Positions 1 through 7,656 are shown, numbered from the stretch's first letter. The stretch is 64,000 bases of DNA from CAZKSN01 sp964555585 (GCA_964555585.1 CAZKSN010000004.1:1-64000), one strand, 5' to 3'. Notes: generated from the letters alone by a model not told the origin. Made by a program: numbers and translations.

Positions 1-17
1 ATTCTATGTGTCTTTTT

Positions 18-374
18 TTATGCCCTTTTCGGACACTTACTTTTTCTATTTATCATATTTTGTCGAAAATTGTTATAAATAATTACACAAAAAATATCCA
101 CTCCACCGGCATTTATATGATTAGAAATAACTATAACATTTTTTCCATTTCCAAAAGCATTAAGTATTCTGTTTATTCGTTCTTCTTGATCTAATGTCTC
201 GTCAGTTGTTCTTGTAATTTTTACAGGAACATTCAATTCCTTAAATCTGTTATATATATATTTAGCTATTAAAAGAGTTAAATCTTTCTCTATTATTCCA
301 TTACCAATAGCACCCGGATCATCTCCACCATGCCCAGCATCTATAACAATTCCTGTTAATGCTCTTTCATACAT
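18..374 (-). pseudogene. N-acetylmuramoyl-L-alanine amidase (Amidase_3), C-terminally truncated
   Basis: Family role: zinc amidase that cleaves the MurNAc-L-Ala bond of peptidoglycan, used in cell separation or spore-cortex and mother-cell lysis. The first 91 codons are a good Amidase_3 start: IVIDAGHGG with zinc ligand H15, E29 in GIIEKD, and H86 in SNHINAGG. After G91 the similarity stops. The frame gives 27 unrelated residues and ends at a TAA, where the family normally continues for about 70-90 more residues, including the catalytic Glu. Start: ATG at 374 behind AGGTGAT; an in-frame GTG at 383 overlaps that ribosome site and is less likely. No signal peptide is visible. The broken end lies against the window edge, so a frameshift, an assembly error or true decay are all possible. 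As read here, the enzyme cannot be active. Confidence 0.7.
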
Positions 375-466
375 GTTTATCACCTATATTATTGTATTCA
401 AAAGCACCTTTTTTGACATAAATTTATAAAAGTCTTATTACTTTCATTTAATAAATAAAAATTAAT

Positions 467-1612
467 TTATTCTTCAATATTTGTTACAATTACATTTTGA
501 TTTAAACTCGTTAATATTTTACGGTATTTATTATAATATTTAATATAATCTGGGAAAATGTTAGTGGTAAGTTTTGTATAAGGATATATTTTATAGTTAC
601 TGTAACTTTTATGATAAGTATATACTAAATCTGCATTAATGCTGGAGATTTCTTTTATTTTAACCTCACCTTTAGTAGTCATTTTAATATTTATAGATGC
701 TACTAAACCTGTCAGTTTGTCACTGCCGCTTTGACCTGATAAGAAATTTCCAAGTGAATAAAAAACCAAGGTATTTCCAATAAATTCAATCGGTTGAATT
801 ACATGTGGATGATGTCCTATAACTATATCAACTCCCAAAGAAGATAAATAGCTTGCAATTTGTCTTTGACTTTTATTTGGATTATTAACATATTCAACAC
901 CCCAGTGCATAGAAACAATTATTATATCTACTTTATCTTTAACCCTCTGTATGTCCTGTTTCACTAATTCTTCATCATATATATTTACTAAATAACTTTT
1001 TCCTTCTGGTACTTTTAAACCATTTGTAAAAGTTGTATAAGCTAAAAAAGCGTATTTAATTCCATTTTTCTCCCCGATTCCGCTATTTATTCTCTCTTCT
1101 TCACTCAAATAAGAACCTGCAGTCATAGCGTCTTTCGTTTTCCAGTAATTTACGGAGTAAATTATTCCATTTTCTCCTTTATCAAGAGTATGATTGTTTG
1201 CAAGAGATACTAAATTAAAATTCATATTGACCATTGTATCACCTATTTCATCCGGAGAATTAAAACGCGGATAAGTGCTTAAACCTAAGTCTTTACCACC
1301 AATTATACTTTCCTGATTATAAAATTTTAAATCATAGCCATTAAAAAGAATCTTAACTTCATCAAATATATAATCAAAATCATAAATATCGCTTTCAATT
1401 CTTGCCTCTTTATAAAGAGTACTATGAAGAAGAACATCTCCCACTATTACTAAAGATAAATTATTAGTTATTTCTTTTTCTTCTTCCAATTGAACTTTTC
1501 TGTTTTCTTCATCGTTTAAAAATAACTGTTTAAATAAAAAGAAACCGGAAATTAAAGCTAAAGCAAATAGAAACATCATAACTGCTATAATTTTCTTTTT
1601 TTCTTTTATCAT
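467..1612 (-). CDS. CapA family metallophosphoesterase-like protein
   Basis: 381 residues. Residues 8-28 form an N-terminal membrane anchor, followed by an extracellular PGA_cap (PF09587) domain. Visible family landmarks are IVGDVLLH (D59), FYNQES, NNHTLDKG (about 139-146), MHWGVEY (about 236) and IGHHPHVIQ (about 266-273). These are the metal and substrate residues of the calcineurin-like CapA fold. The family takes part in poly-gamma-glutamate capsule synthesis in Bacillus anthracis, but most members outside cap operons have no proven substrate, and no capB or capC is nearby. The start is supported by AAGGAG upstream. The gene stands alone between the broken amidase and the divergent radical SAM operon. 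Function beyond a cell-surface hydrolase or capsule-related protein is inference. Confidence 0.85.
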   Translation of the reverse strand: MIKEKKKIIAVMMFLFALALISGFFLFKQLFLNDEENRKVQLEEEKEITNNLSLVIVGDVLLHSTLYKEARIESDIYDFDYIFDEVKILFNGYDLKFYNQESIIGGKDLGLSTYPRFNSPDEIGDTMVNMNFNLVSLANNHTLDKGENGIIYSVNYWKTKDAMTAGSYLSEEERINSGIGEKNGIKYAFLAYTTFTNGLKVPEGKSYLVNIYDEELVKQDIQRVKDKVDIIIVSMHWGVEYVNNPNKSQRQIASYLSSLGVDIVIGHHPHVIQPIEFIGNTLVFYSLGNFLSGQSGSDKLTGLVASINIKMTTKGEVKIKEISSINADLVYTYHKSYSNYKIYPYTKLTTNIFPDYIKYYNKYRKILTSLNQNVIVTNIEE

Positions 1613-1692
1613 TTTATACTCCTTAAAAACTTCTATACTTTAATTATATTTTAATATCAATTAAAATATTTTTATATAAATTATAAAATATA

Positions 1693-1721
1693 TTGACAAG
1701 TGTGTATATTACGCATATAAT
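1693..1721 (+). promoter_or_regulatory. Sigma-A promoter with palindromic operator in the spacer, drives the radical SAM operon
   Basis: A perfect TTGACA (1693-1698), a 17-bp spacer and a perfect TATAAT (1716-1721). The spacer holds TGTGTA-TAT-TACGCA (1701-1715), an inverted repeat with one mismatch, placed where a bound repressor would block RNA polymerase. The first gene downstream encodes a Nudix/winged-helix regulator, so autorepression is a reasonable inference. Confidence 0.8.
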
Positions 1722-1743
1722 ATAGTTGTAAGAGGTGATATAA

Positions 1744-2421
1744 ATGGAAACTAGTAATAAATTATATCAGAATCAAGGCATTCATTTAATATCATCCATA
1801 TTTACTGTTGAAAAAGGAATTACAAAAGTACTTTTAATAAAAAGAAAAAATGAGCCATATAAAGATATGTGGGCTTTAGTTGGTGGCGCATTATATAATA
1901 ATGAAGATGTGGAAGCCGGATTAAAAAGAGAAATATTTGAAAAATCCGGTATTAAAGATATTGATACCTATTTTATAAATGCTTTTGGCAAGGTAAACCG
2001 TTCAAATGTAATGAGAATGGTTGCACTTTCATATTTAGGTGTTATTGACTGTGAAAAAGTATCTATATTAAAAGAAACCTTAAAAACTTCAAATGCCGAC
2101 TGGTTTCCAATAAATAATATTCCTGCCCTTGCCTATGATCATAATGAAATATTAAAAGATGCCTTGGAAAATTTAAAGATTAAGATTGTTAATACAAATA
2201 TCCTGAAATCATTATTTCCAAATGGATTTGCCATTCCAGAAATACAAAAGGCTTATGAATCCATTTTAAACACCAAGTTTGATCGAAGAAATTTTAGAAG
2301 AAAATTATTGAATTTAGATTTAATAGTTGATACAAACAAGGAGGTTAAATTTGAAGGAAGGAAGCCTGCCAAACTATATAAATTTAAAGAAGGAGTGAAA
2401 AATGAAAAGAATATACTGTAA
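1744..2421 (+). CDS. Nudix domain protein with C-terminal winged helix (NrtR-like regulator)
   Basis: 225 residues. Residues 10-145 are a Nudix fold and about 152-215 look like the winged helix-turn-helix of NrtR-type regulators. The Nudix box at 48-70 keeps G48, E54, R62, E63, E66 and G69, but the second Glu of the REUXEE core is Lys (K67). That loss of a metal ligand is common in NrtR proteins, which bind ADP-ribose-type ligands rather than hydrolyse them. NrtR proteins normally repress NAD-synthesis genes. Here no NAD gene is adjacent, and the gene leads an operon of a phosphatase and two radical SAM enzymes. It starts at ATG 1744 behind AGAGGTG. The likely target is the palindrome in its own promoter. 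A catalytic Nudix hydrolase cannot be excluded. Confidence 0.8.
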   Translation: METSNKLYQNQGIHLISSIFTVEKGITKVLLIKRKNEPYKDMWALVGGALYNNEDVEAGLKREIFEKSGIKDIDTYFINAFGKVNRSNVMRMVALSYLGVIDCEKVSILKETLKTSNADWFPINNIPALAYDHNEILKDALENLKIKIVNTNILKSLFPNGFAIPEIQKAYESILNTKFDRRNFRRKLLNLDLIVDTNKEVKFEGRKPAKLYKFKEGVKNEKNIL

Positions 2422-2473
2422 TTTTTATTTAACATTAAATGCGTCATTTATACACTTTAAGGAGATTGTATGA
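2402..2473 (+). CDS. Putative 23-residue peptide, overlapping both neighbours
   Basis: This small ORF starts at ATG 2402 with AAGGAG six bases upstream, inside the last codons of the regulator gene. It ends at TGA 2471-2473, which overlaps the ATG of the next gene (ATGA). The peptide begins MKRIYCNFYLTLNASF. It is hydrophobic and aromatic, with one Cys and no basic tail. The ribosome site is as strong as any in the operon, and the coupling at both ends argues for translation. It could be a substrate peptide for the radical SAM enzymes, a leader used for translational coupling, or chance. No similarity to a known precursor family is recognised. Confidence 0.45.
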   Translation: MKRIYCNFYLTLNASFIHFKEIV

Positions 2474-3024
2474 TTTATTTATTAAGACACGGATTAGATG
2501 ATGAAACATATATTGGCGGCTGGAGTGACAATGATCTTACAGATAAAGGAAAAGAACAAATAATTTGTATAGCTAAATTTATAAAAGAAAATATAACTAT
2601 TAATTCCATGTACTCCAGTGATATTAAAAGAGCTGTTACTACCACTTCTATAATTGCCAATGAATTAAATATAAAACCTATCTACACAAGTGAATTAAGA
2701 GAACTTGATAAAGGATATCTAACCGGACTGAAAAGAGAAATCGCTGTAGAAAAATATCCAAATTATATAAATGTAAAGGATATTAACATTAAATATCCGA
2801 ATGGTGAATCCATGTATGACTTATATTTAAGAATAAGCACTTTATTAGAAAAAATCATTAAATTAGATAATTCGTTGTTAATTACACACAGAGGAGTTAT
2901 TAATATGATTTATTTCATTATTAATAATCGTAGGCCTACTATGGATAAGAAACTGTTTAATGTGGAGCATGCTTCATTACATGAATTAAATAATTCCACT
3001 AAAAAAATAAGGAGGTTAACATGA
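2470..3024 (+). CDS. Histidine phosphatase family protein (phosphoglycerate mutase-like)
   Basis: 184 residues of the histidine phosphatase superfamily, branch 1. The N-terminal LLRHG supplies the phospho-accepting H7 with R6. R54 and E78 fit the second Arg and the acid, and the C-terminal LITHRGVIN supplies H140, although SHGG is more usual there. The substrate is unknown; relatives act on sugar phosphates, nucleotides and cobalamin precursors. The start overlaps the preceding small ORF, and the last bases overlap the next gene (ATGA at 3021), so translation is coupled. Its place between a Nudix regulator and radical SAM enzymes suggests removal of a phosphate from a nucleotide-like cofactor, by-product or peptide. 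That link is inference only. Confidence 0.85.
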   Translation: MIYLLRHGLDDETYIGGWSDNDLTDKGKEQIICIAKFIKENITINSMYSSDIKRAVTTTSIIANELNIKPIYTSELRELDKGYLTGLKREIAVEKYPNYINVKDINIKYPNGESMYDLYLRISTLLEKIIKLDNSLLITHRGVINMIYFIINNRRPTMDKKLFNVEHASLHELNNSTKKIRRLT

Positions 3025-3206
3025 GTGAGGAAATAATAACATATTACAAGAATGGATTGATTGAATCAAGAGAAATAAAGAAGGAGGATAAAATAGAAAT
3101 AGTTGTTTATAACAGAAATGGTCAATGTATTTATTCTTCAAGTAAGGATTATGAAGTGGAAACTGAAATGAATTTGCATCTTGAAAACAAAAGATATTCA
3201 TTTTAG
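3021..3206 (+). CDS. Small 61-residue protein of the radical SAM operon, unknown
   Basis: Starts at ATG 3021 behind a strong AAGGAGG and overlaps the phosphatase stop by four bases; the radical SAM gene follows after 12 bases. The sequence is polar and strand-rich, with alternating motifs YYKNGLIESREIKK and VVYNRNGQCIYSS. It has a single Cys (about residue 36) and ends in the aromatic LENKRYSF. No family is recognised. Two readings are possible. It may be a precursor whose short C-terminal tail is modified, since its size and position next to a maturase fit. Or it may be a small carrier or recognition protein for the two enzymes. It lacks a signal peptide and a membrane segment. Confidence 0.75.
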   Translation: MSEEIITYYKNGLIESREIKKEDKIEIVVYNRNGQCIYSSSKDYEVETEMNLHLENKRYSF

Positions 3207-3218
3207 AAAGGAGAACAT

Positions 3219-4247
3219 ATGAGAGAACTTGAGAATATAACAATTGAAATAACATCAAAATGTAATTTTAACTGTAAGCATTGTGGAAATAATTCCGGAA
3301 AAATAGATAAAGCCAGTTTAAAAAAAGAAGAAATAATAGATCTTATTGATCAAATGAATAAATTAAGTGTTAAAAGAGTATCAATAACCGGAGGAGAACC
3401 ATTTTGTGATGAAAATATATTTAACTACTTAAAATATGCAAAAGAGAAAATACCTAAAATTTCAATATCTTCCAATGGTTATTTAATAAATGAAGCTATT
3501 GTTGAAAAATTGGTTGCTCTGAAAATTGATAAAGTTGTTATTTCACTAGATGGAACTGAAGAATATCATGATGAATTCAGAGGAATGAAAGATGCATATC
3601 AAAGAGCAATTAATGCTATAAAACTGTTAACAAAATCCAATATAGAAGTAAAAGTGAGATCTGTAGTAACAAAGGATAATACAGAAAGTATATTAAATCT
3701 GATGGAAATTACAAATAACTTTAAACTTAATAGGCATGAAATATTACCGGTATGCCCAATTGGTAGAGCAAATAAAGCTATGGCTTTAAGTTCAGATGAA
3801 TATAGAGAGTTCTTAATAAATGCAATAAATAGAATAAATACATTTAAAAACATAAATATTACATATCAGTTAAAGCCTGTATTTCATCAGGAATATTTAT
3901 TTGAAAATACTGATAAGGCTTGCAGAGAAAAAAGCTTGTCTTACAGCTGCGATGCATTTAAAACATCTATGGAAATTTGTTATAACGGAGATGTTATAGG
4001 CTGCTCTTTCGTAAGAATGCCAGTTGGAAATATAAGAAATTTTTCTTTAGAAGAATTATGGAAAAGTAAAAAAGCATTAAAAATTTATGAATTGATAAGT
4101 AACCAGAATAGAACCGGTGAATGCGAAAATTGTGAATTTAATAAAAATTGTAACGGCGGATGTTTTGCCAATAGAATCTATGGTTCAGAAATAAATGAAA
4201 AAGATATATATTGTTTTGTGAAAAGGAGAGAAAAAAATGTTCAATAA
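3219..4247 (+). CDS. Radical SAM/SPASM domain protein (peptide maturase-like), first enzyme
   Basis: 342 residues. C15-x3-C19-x2-C22 (CNFNCKHC) is the radical SAM 4Fe-4S motif, TGGEP at 57-61 binds SAM, and the central part forms the partial TIM barrel. The C-terminus has a SPASM-type auxiliary cluster region: CDAF, ICYNGDVIGC, ECENCEFNKNCNGGC and a final C in DIYCF. SPASM enzymes such as PqqE, MftC and AlbA modify ribosomal peptides by radical C-C or thioether chemistry. The enzyme begins almost at the cluster motif and has no N-terminal recognition domain, so it may rely on the 61-residue neighbour or on the second enzyme. AAAGGAG precedes the ATG. The last 11 bases overlap the next gene. 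Confidence 0.92.
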   Translation: MRELENITIEITSKCNFNCKHCGNNSGKIDKASLKKEEIIDLIDQMNKLSVKRVSITGGEPFCDENIFNYLKYAKEKIPKISISSNGYLINEAIVEKLVALKIDKVVISLDGTEEYHDEFRGMKDAYQRAINAIKLLTKSNIEVKVRSVVTKDNTESILNLMEITNNFKLNRHEILPVCPIGRANKAMALSSDEYREFLINAINRINTFKNINITYQLKPVFHQEYLFENTDKACREKSLSYSCDAFKTSMEICYNGDVIGCSFVRMPVGNIRNFSLEELWKSKKALKIYELISNQNRTGECENCEFNKNCNGGCFANRIYGSEINEKDIYCFVKRREKNVQ

Positions 4248-5550
4248 TTTAAGAAAAATAGAGAAAAGAAATAATGAGGTATTCTTTTTAAATCAACTTG
4301 GCTATGTGGTAAGTATTCCCCTAAAAGATTATGAAATAGTAATGAAATATGCAAATAAAAAGAAATATAATGAAAAATGGCCTAAGGTTGTAAAGGACTT
4401 GGCAAATGCCAAGATATTGAAATTTGATAACTATACTCCCAATGAGAAAGATTTAGAATTTGATGATGCTTTAGTAAAGACAAATGATGAGATGCCTATA
4501 TATAAAGCGCCGATTATTTCTCACCTGTCAGTAACCAACTTCTGCAATATGAATTGTAAATATTGTTCAGTAAGAAATATTCATAAGGATAAAACTGATC
4601 CTACAACTAAAGAATGTAAAAAAATGATTAAAAAACTCGCAAACTGGGGAGCATTTCAAATAGGACTTACCGGAGGAGAACCGACGATTAGAAGAGACAT
4701 TGTTGAATTGGTCAAATATACAAGTAAAAAACATGTGGCATGCAATCTTACTACAAATGGATGGAACATATCGCAGAAGTTAGTTGATGATTTGGTAAAT
4801 GCGGGATTAACACAAGTACAGTTATCATTAGATTCACATATTGAAAAAGAACATGAAAGATACAGAACTAAAGGAAGTTTCAAAAGGGTTTTGAATGCTG
4901 CAAGAATGTTTAAAGAAAAAGGTTTAACAGTTGGCTTTGATACAGTAGTAACAAATGACAATTTAGATAATATTGAAGACATGATGGATTTTCTGGAAAA
5001 AGAAGGATATGACGGATTAACTTTATTAAAATTGAAGCAGGGAGATTTAGATACTGAAACATTTATGAAACTTGTTCCCGATTACAAGCGCTATGGTGAA
5101 TTAATAGATAAAATCTGCAAATATAAGGGAAATTTAGATGTCACTCTTGACTGTGCCTCAGTTTGCAATCTATGCATGACTTTAACTGAAGAGGAAGCAA
5201 AAAATCTGCACTCTGCAGGATGTCCCGCAGGACATACATTAATACATGTGGATTGTAATGGTGATATGTATCCGTGTGCAGGGCTTTCAAAGGAAAAATT
5301 CAAATTAGGCAATATTTTATTGGAGGATCCGGAAACTGTATGGAGAGAAAATAAACTTTTGAAGGATATGAGAAATATTAAAAACATAATAAATGGCAAA
5401 TGTAAAAACTGTAGTAAACTGGACAACTGCAGAGCTGGTTGCAGAGCAATCAGTTACTCCTTTGGAAATATATTTGGTAGTGATGAAACATGTAAGATAG
5501 ATGAAACTGCTACAGAAAGGAGGATGAAAAATGAAAGTTATAGTAAGTAA
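4237..5550 (+). CDS. Radical SAM/SPASM domain protein with N-terminal extension, second enzyme
   Basis: 437 residues. Residues 1 to about 90 are an extension that looks like a small winged-helix unit: a strand pair around FFLNQLGYVVSI, then two helices ending at LANAKILKF. This is reminiscent of PqqD-like RiPP recognition elements, but that is inference. The radical SAM motif CNMNCKYC has C103, C107 and C110, and LTGGEP follows. The C-terminal SPASM region has CPAGHT, VDCNGDMYPCAG, GKCKNCSKLDNCRAGC and a final C in SDETC. It is the second, different maturase of the same operon, translationally coupled to the first. A pair of SPASM enzymes suggests two modifications of one substrate, or a heterodimer. 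Its 3' end contains the start of the 24-codon ORF. Confidence 0.92.
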   Translation: MFNNLRKIEKRNNEVFFLNQLGYVVSIPLKDYEIVMKYANKKKYNEKWPKVVKDLANAKILKFDNYTPNEKDLEFDDALVKTNDEMPIYKAPIISHLSVTNFCNMNCKYCSVRNIHKDKTDPTTKECKKMIKKLANWGAFQIGLTGGEPTIRRDIVELVKYTSKKHVACNLTTNGWNISQKLVDDLVNAGLTQVQLSLDSHIEKEHERYRTKGSFKRVLNAARMFKEKGLTVGFDTVVTNDNLDNIEDMMDFLEKEGYDGLTLLKLKQGDLDTETFMKLVPDYKRYGELIDKICKYKGNLDVTLDCASVCNLCMTLTEEEAKNLHSAGCPAGHTLIHVDCNGDMYPCAGLSKEKFKLGNILLEDPETVWRENKLLKDMRNIKNIINGKCKNCSKLDNCRAGCRAISYSFGNIFGSDETCKIDETATERRMKNESYSK

Positions 5551-5605
5551 AATGGCTGCAGGTCATTATTCATATTTTACTAATCTTCCAACAAGAGTAA
5601 AATAA
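5531..5605 (+). CDS. Putative 24-residue peptide, candidate RiPP precursor
   Basis: ATG 5531 lies inside the end of the second radical SAM gene, seven bases after a perfect AAAGGAGG; the TAA is followed at once by the operon terminator. Nothing else could use this ribosome site, so a real product is likely. The peptide starts MKVIVSKMAAG and continues with the aromatic HYSYFTNLPTR and a basic end. Its length matches PqqA (23-24 residues), the substrate of a SPASM enzyme, but it lacks the PqqA E-x3-Y motif. By position it is the best substrate candidate for the maturases. Codon use matches its neighbours. Confidence 0.6.
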   Translation: MKVIVSKMAAGHYSYFTNLPTRVK

Positions 5606-5635
5606 AAAATAGTAGGTTATCCTACTATTTTTTTA
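5606..5635. terminator. Bidirectional terminator between the radical SAM operon and htrA
   Basis: Stem AAAATAGTAGG (5606-5616), loop TTAT, CCTACTATTTT (5621-5631), with a T-run after it on the plus strand and an A-run before it. It serves the operon and, on the other strand, the convergent htrA gene, whose stop begins at 5633. Confidence 0.9.
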
Positions 5636-6709
5636 TATTTCACCCAAAGTTACATTTACTGTCATATACTTATTATTTCTATATATTCCAAAATCTATAG
5701 AATCTCCCGGATTATGCTTATACAGATAATATCTTAACTCTGCTATTGAAGATATACTTGTATCTCCAATCTTAACAATTATATCATATTTATTTATTCC
5801 TGCATCTGCGGCAGGACCATCATTAAGAACAGTAGAGACCACTACTCCTTCAGTAATTGATGAATCAACATTTAATCCGAATTTTTTAATTGTAAAACTT
5901 TCAGATAAGTTCACCATCTCTACACCAATATATGCTCTTGATATTTCTTCCCCGGCAATAATTTTATCCGCATATTCTTTTGCATCCTCAATTGGAATTG
6001 CAAATCCCAATCCTTCCACTGAAGATTCAACAACCTTCAAGGAATTTATTCCGATTACCTCTCCGTTGACATTGCAAAGCGGTCCTCCACTGTTTCCTGG
6101 ATTAATTGCCGCATCTGTCTGCATAACATTCATAATCCAATCATCAGATCCTCCTGAAATACTTACTGAAACCAATCTGTCTTTTCCACTTAATATGCCT
6201 CGTGTAACAGTTCCGGAATATTCTTTTCCCATTGGAGAACCAATAGTGAACACTGTATCTCCAATCTCAATATCCTCACTGGAACCTAGTTCTGCAACCT
6301 GAGTAACCAATTTAGGATCTATTTCTAGAACTGCAATATCTGCAAATTCATCTGATCCTTTTACAGTTGCATCTGCAATACTTCCATCACTAAAAGTAAC
6401 TTTTACATCAGTCCCCTCTTCAATGACATGATGATTTGTCATAATGTAACCGGTTTTTTCATCCTTCTTAAAAACAAATCCTGATCCGGTACTTACAATT
6501 GAACCCTTATTATAGGTTTCAACCACCACTACTGAATCATATATTTTATTTATTCCTTCAGATATTCCTGTATCAGTAACAGTTACATTCTTATCTTCAA
6601 TAACATCCACAACAGAATCAGGGAAAAAATATACCAGAGCATACATAGCTGAAAAACCTAAAAAAACTGATAATATAATTGTAAAACTATAAACTGCAAT
6701 TTTTTTCAT
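5633..6709 (-). CDS. HtrA/DegP-type membrane-anchored serine protease with PDZ domain
   Basis: 358 residues. Residues 5-29 are a membrane anchor, so the protease faces the outside. The trypsin-like domain has H94 (TNHHVI), D124 (FADIAVLEI) and S207 (NPGNSGGPL), which makes the triad complete. One PDZ domain spans about 255-350. HtrA-type proteases degrade or refold misfolded exported proteins under heat or secretion stress. The gene starts 14 bases after the Abi-like gene, probably in the same transcript, and ends in the shared terminator at 5606. Its length is usual for Bacillota HtrA. No CssRS-type regulator is nearby. Confidence 0.93.
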   Translation of the reverse strand: MKKIAVYSFTIILSVFLGFSAMYALVYFFPDSVVDVIEDKNVTVTDTGISEGINKIYDSVVVVETYNKGSIVSTGSGFVFKKDEKTGYIMTNHHVIEEGTDVKVTFSDGSIADATVKGSDEFADIAVLEIDPKLVTQVAELGSSEDIEIGDTVFTIGSPMGKEYSGTVTRGILSGKDRLVSVSISGGSDDWIMNVMQTDAAINPGNSGGPLCNVNGEVIGINSLKVVESSVEGLGFAIPIEDAKEYADKIIAGEEISRAYIGVEMVNLSESFTIKKFGLNVDSSITEGVVVSTVLNDGPAADAGINKYDIIVKIGDTSISSIAELRYYLYKHNPGDSIDFGIYRNNKYMTVNVTLGEI

Positions 6710-6723
6710 TAATCTCTCTCCTT

Positions 6724-7656
6724 TTATTCTAAATACATTATTTCTTTAAAATTTGCTGGAAATCCCATTTTCTGATAAATCACATTCATTTCTACAGTAT
6801 TAATTTTCCCGTCTAAAAATTCAAATTCATATATCAATTCATTCATCATCATTTTAAAATCTTCTTTTGACAACATATGTTTTAATATTATTATCAACCC
6901 AAATATATCATTTCTTCCATTAATATATTCATCTTCTTCATTTTTTTGAATATTAAGCATACTGTGATATTTACTGTTTGGAACACATCTCTGAGTTCTA
7001 TGCTCAAACACAATATCCTCATGAGCACACAAATTTCTATAATTGGATAGTATTAATAAGTATATTCTTAAATCTTCTTGACTAACATTGTATAGGTCTG
7101 CTATATCCTGTCTATCCTGAAATTTTAATATACTGAACATTTCACTAACTAAGCCAAAACTTAATACTTTTACACCTACCCATAATGGAATATACCCATA
7201 ATTCTTTAAATAATGCATAGTAGCTTCATGCTGGCATCCATTAATTCTAATTTGTCTTTTGAACTTTCTTAGCAAATCATTTATCTGTTTGATTTTATTA
7301 GTATCTCTATCAAAGTTTTTTATATTCAAATAATCTTTTTCTCTATACCCATAATGTTTACTCATCACATAACTTATATAGGATTTATAGTTGTTTTCAA
7401 TGATAAGTAAATTTTTAAATAAAATATTTCTAAATTTCCTATCAAATAAAAATAATGAATATAATTCTTCAAAAGTAGTTCCTTGTCTATATTTTCTAGA
7501 ACCATCGTCTCTATAAAAAATATTTTTATATCCTGTTAAAAAGAAATAATTTTCACGTAATACTACACTTTTTGCATAATCCTCATCTGTAATAATTAAT
7601 TCTTTGTTTTTTAATATTTCCAGTTGTTCTTCAATACTTTTAAATACTTTTGTCAT
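6724..7656 (-). CDS. Abi family (Abi_2/AbiD/AbiF-like) HEPN-fold protein
   Basis: 310 residues, an Abi_2 (PF07751) family protein. The diagnostic C-terminal motif R207-N-L-C-A-H212 fits the RNxxxH catalytic motif of HEPN ribonucleases, to which Abi_2 proteins have been assigned. Other landmarks are the N-terminal FLTGY and a FDRKFRNILF helix. Known relatives cause abortive phage infection in lactococci, probably by RNA cleavage when triggered. No antitoxin or restriction gene accompanies it here. It sits alone, 14 bases upstream of htrA on the same strand. Defence function is inferred from the family. Family membership itself is fairly secure. Confidence 0.85.
   Translation of the reverse strand: MTKVFKSIEEQLEILKNKELIITDEDYAKSVVLRENYFFLTGYKNIFYRDDGSRKYRQGTTFEELYSLFLFDRKFRNILFKNLLIIENNYKSYISYVMSKHYGYREKDYLNIKNFDRDTNKIKQINDLLRKFKRQIRINGCQHEATMHYLKNYGYIPLWVGVKVLSFGLVSEMFSILKFQDRQDIADLYNVSQEDLRIYLLILSNYRNLCAHEDIVFEHRTQRCVPNSKYHSMLNIQKNEEDEYINGRNDIFGLIIILKHMLSKEDFKMMMNELIYEFEFLDGKINTVEMNVIYQKMGFPANFKEIMYLE

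Noticed and set aside
6..194. 62-codon plus-strand frame at the left edge
   Set aside because: Opposite the amidase fragment, no ribosome site and no protein-like pattern.
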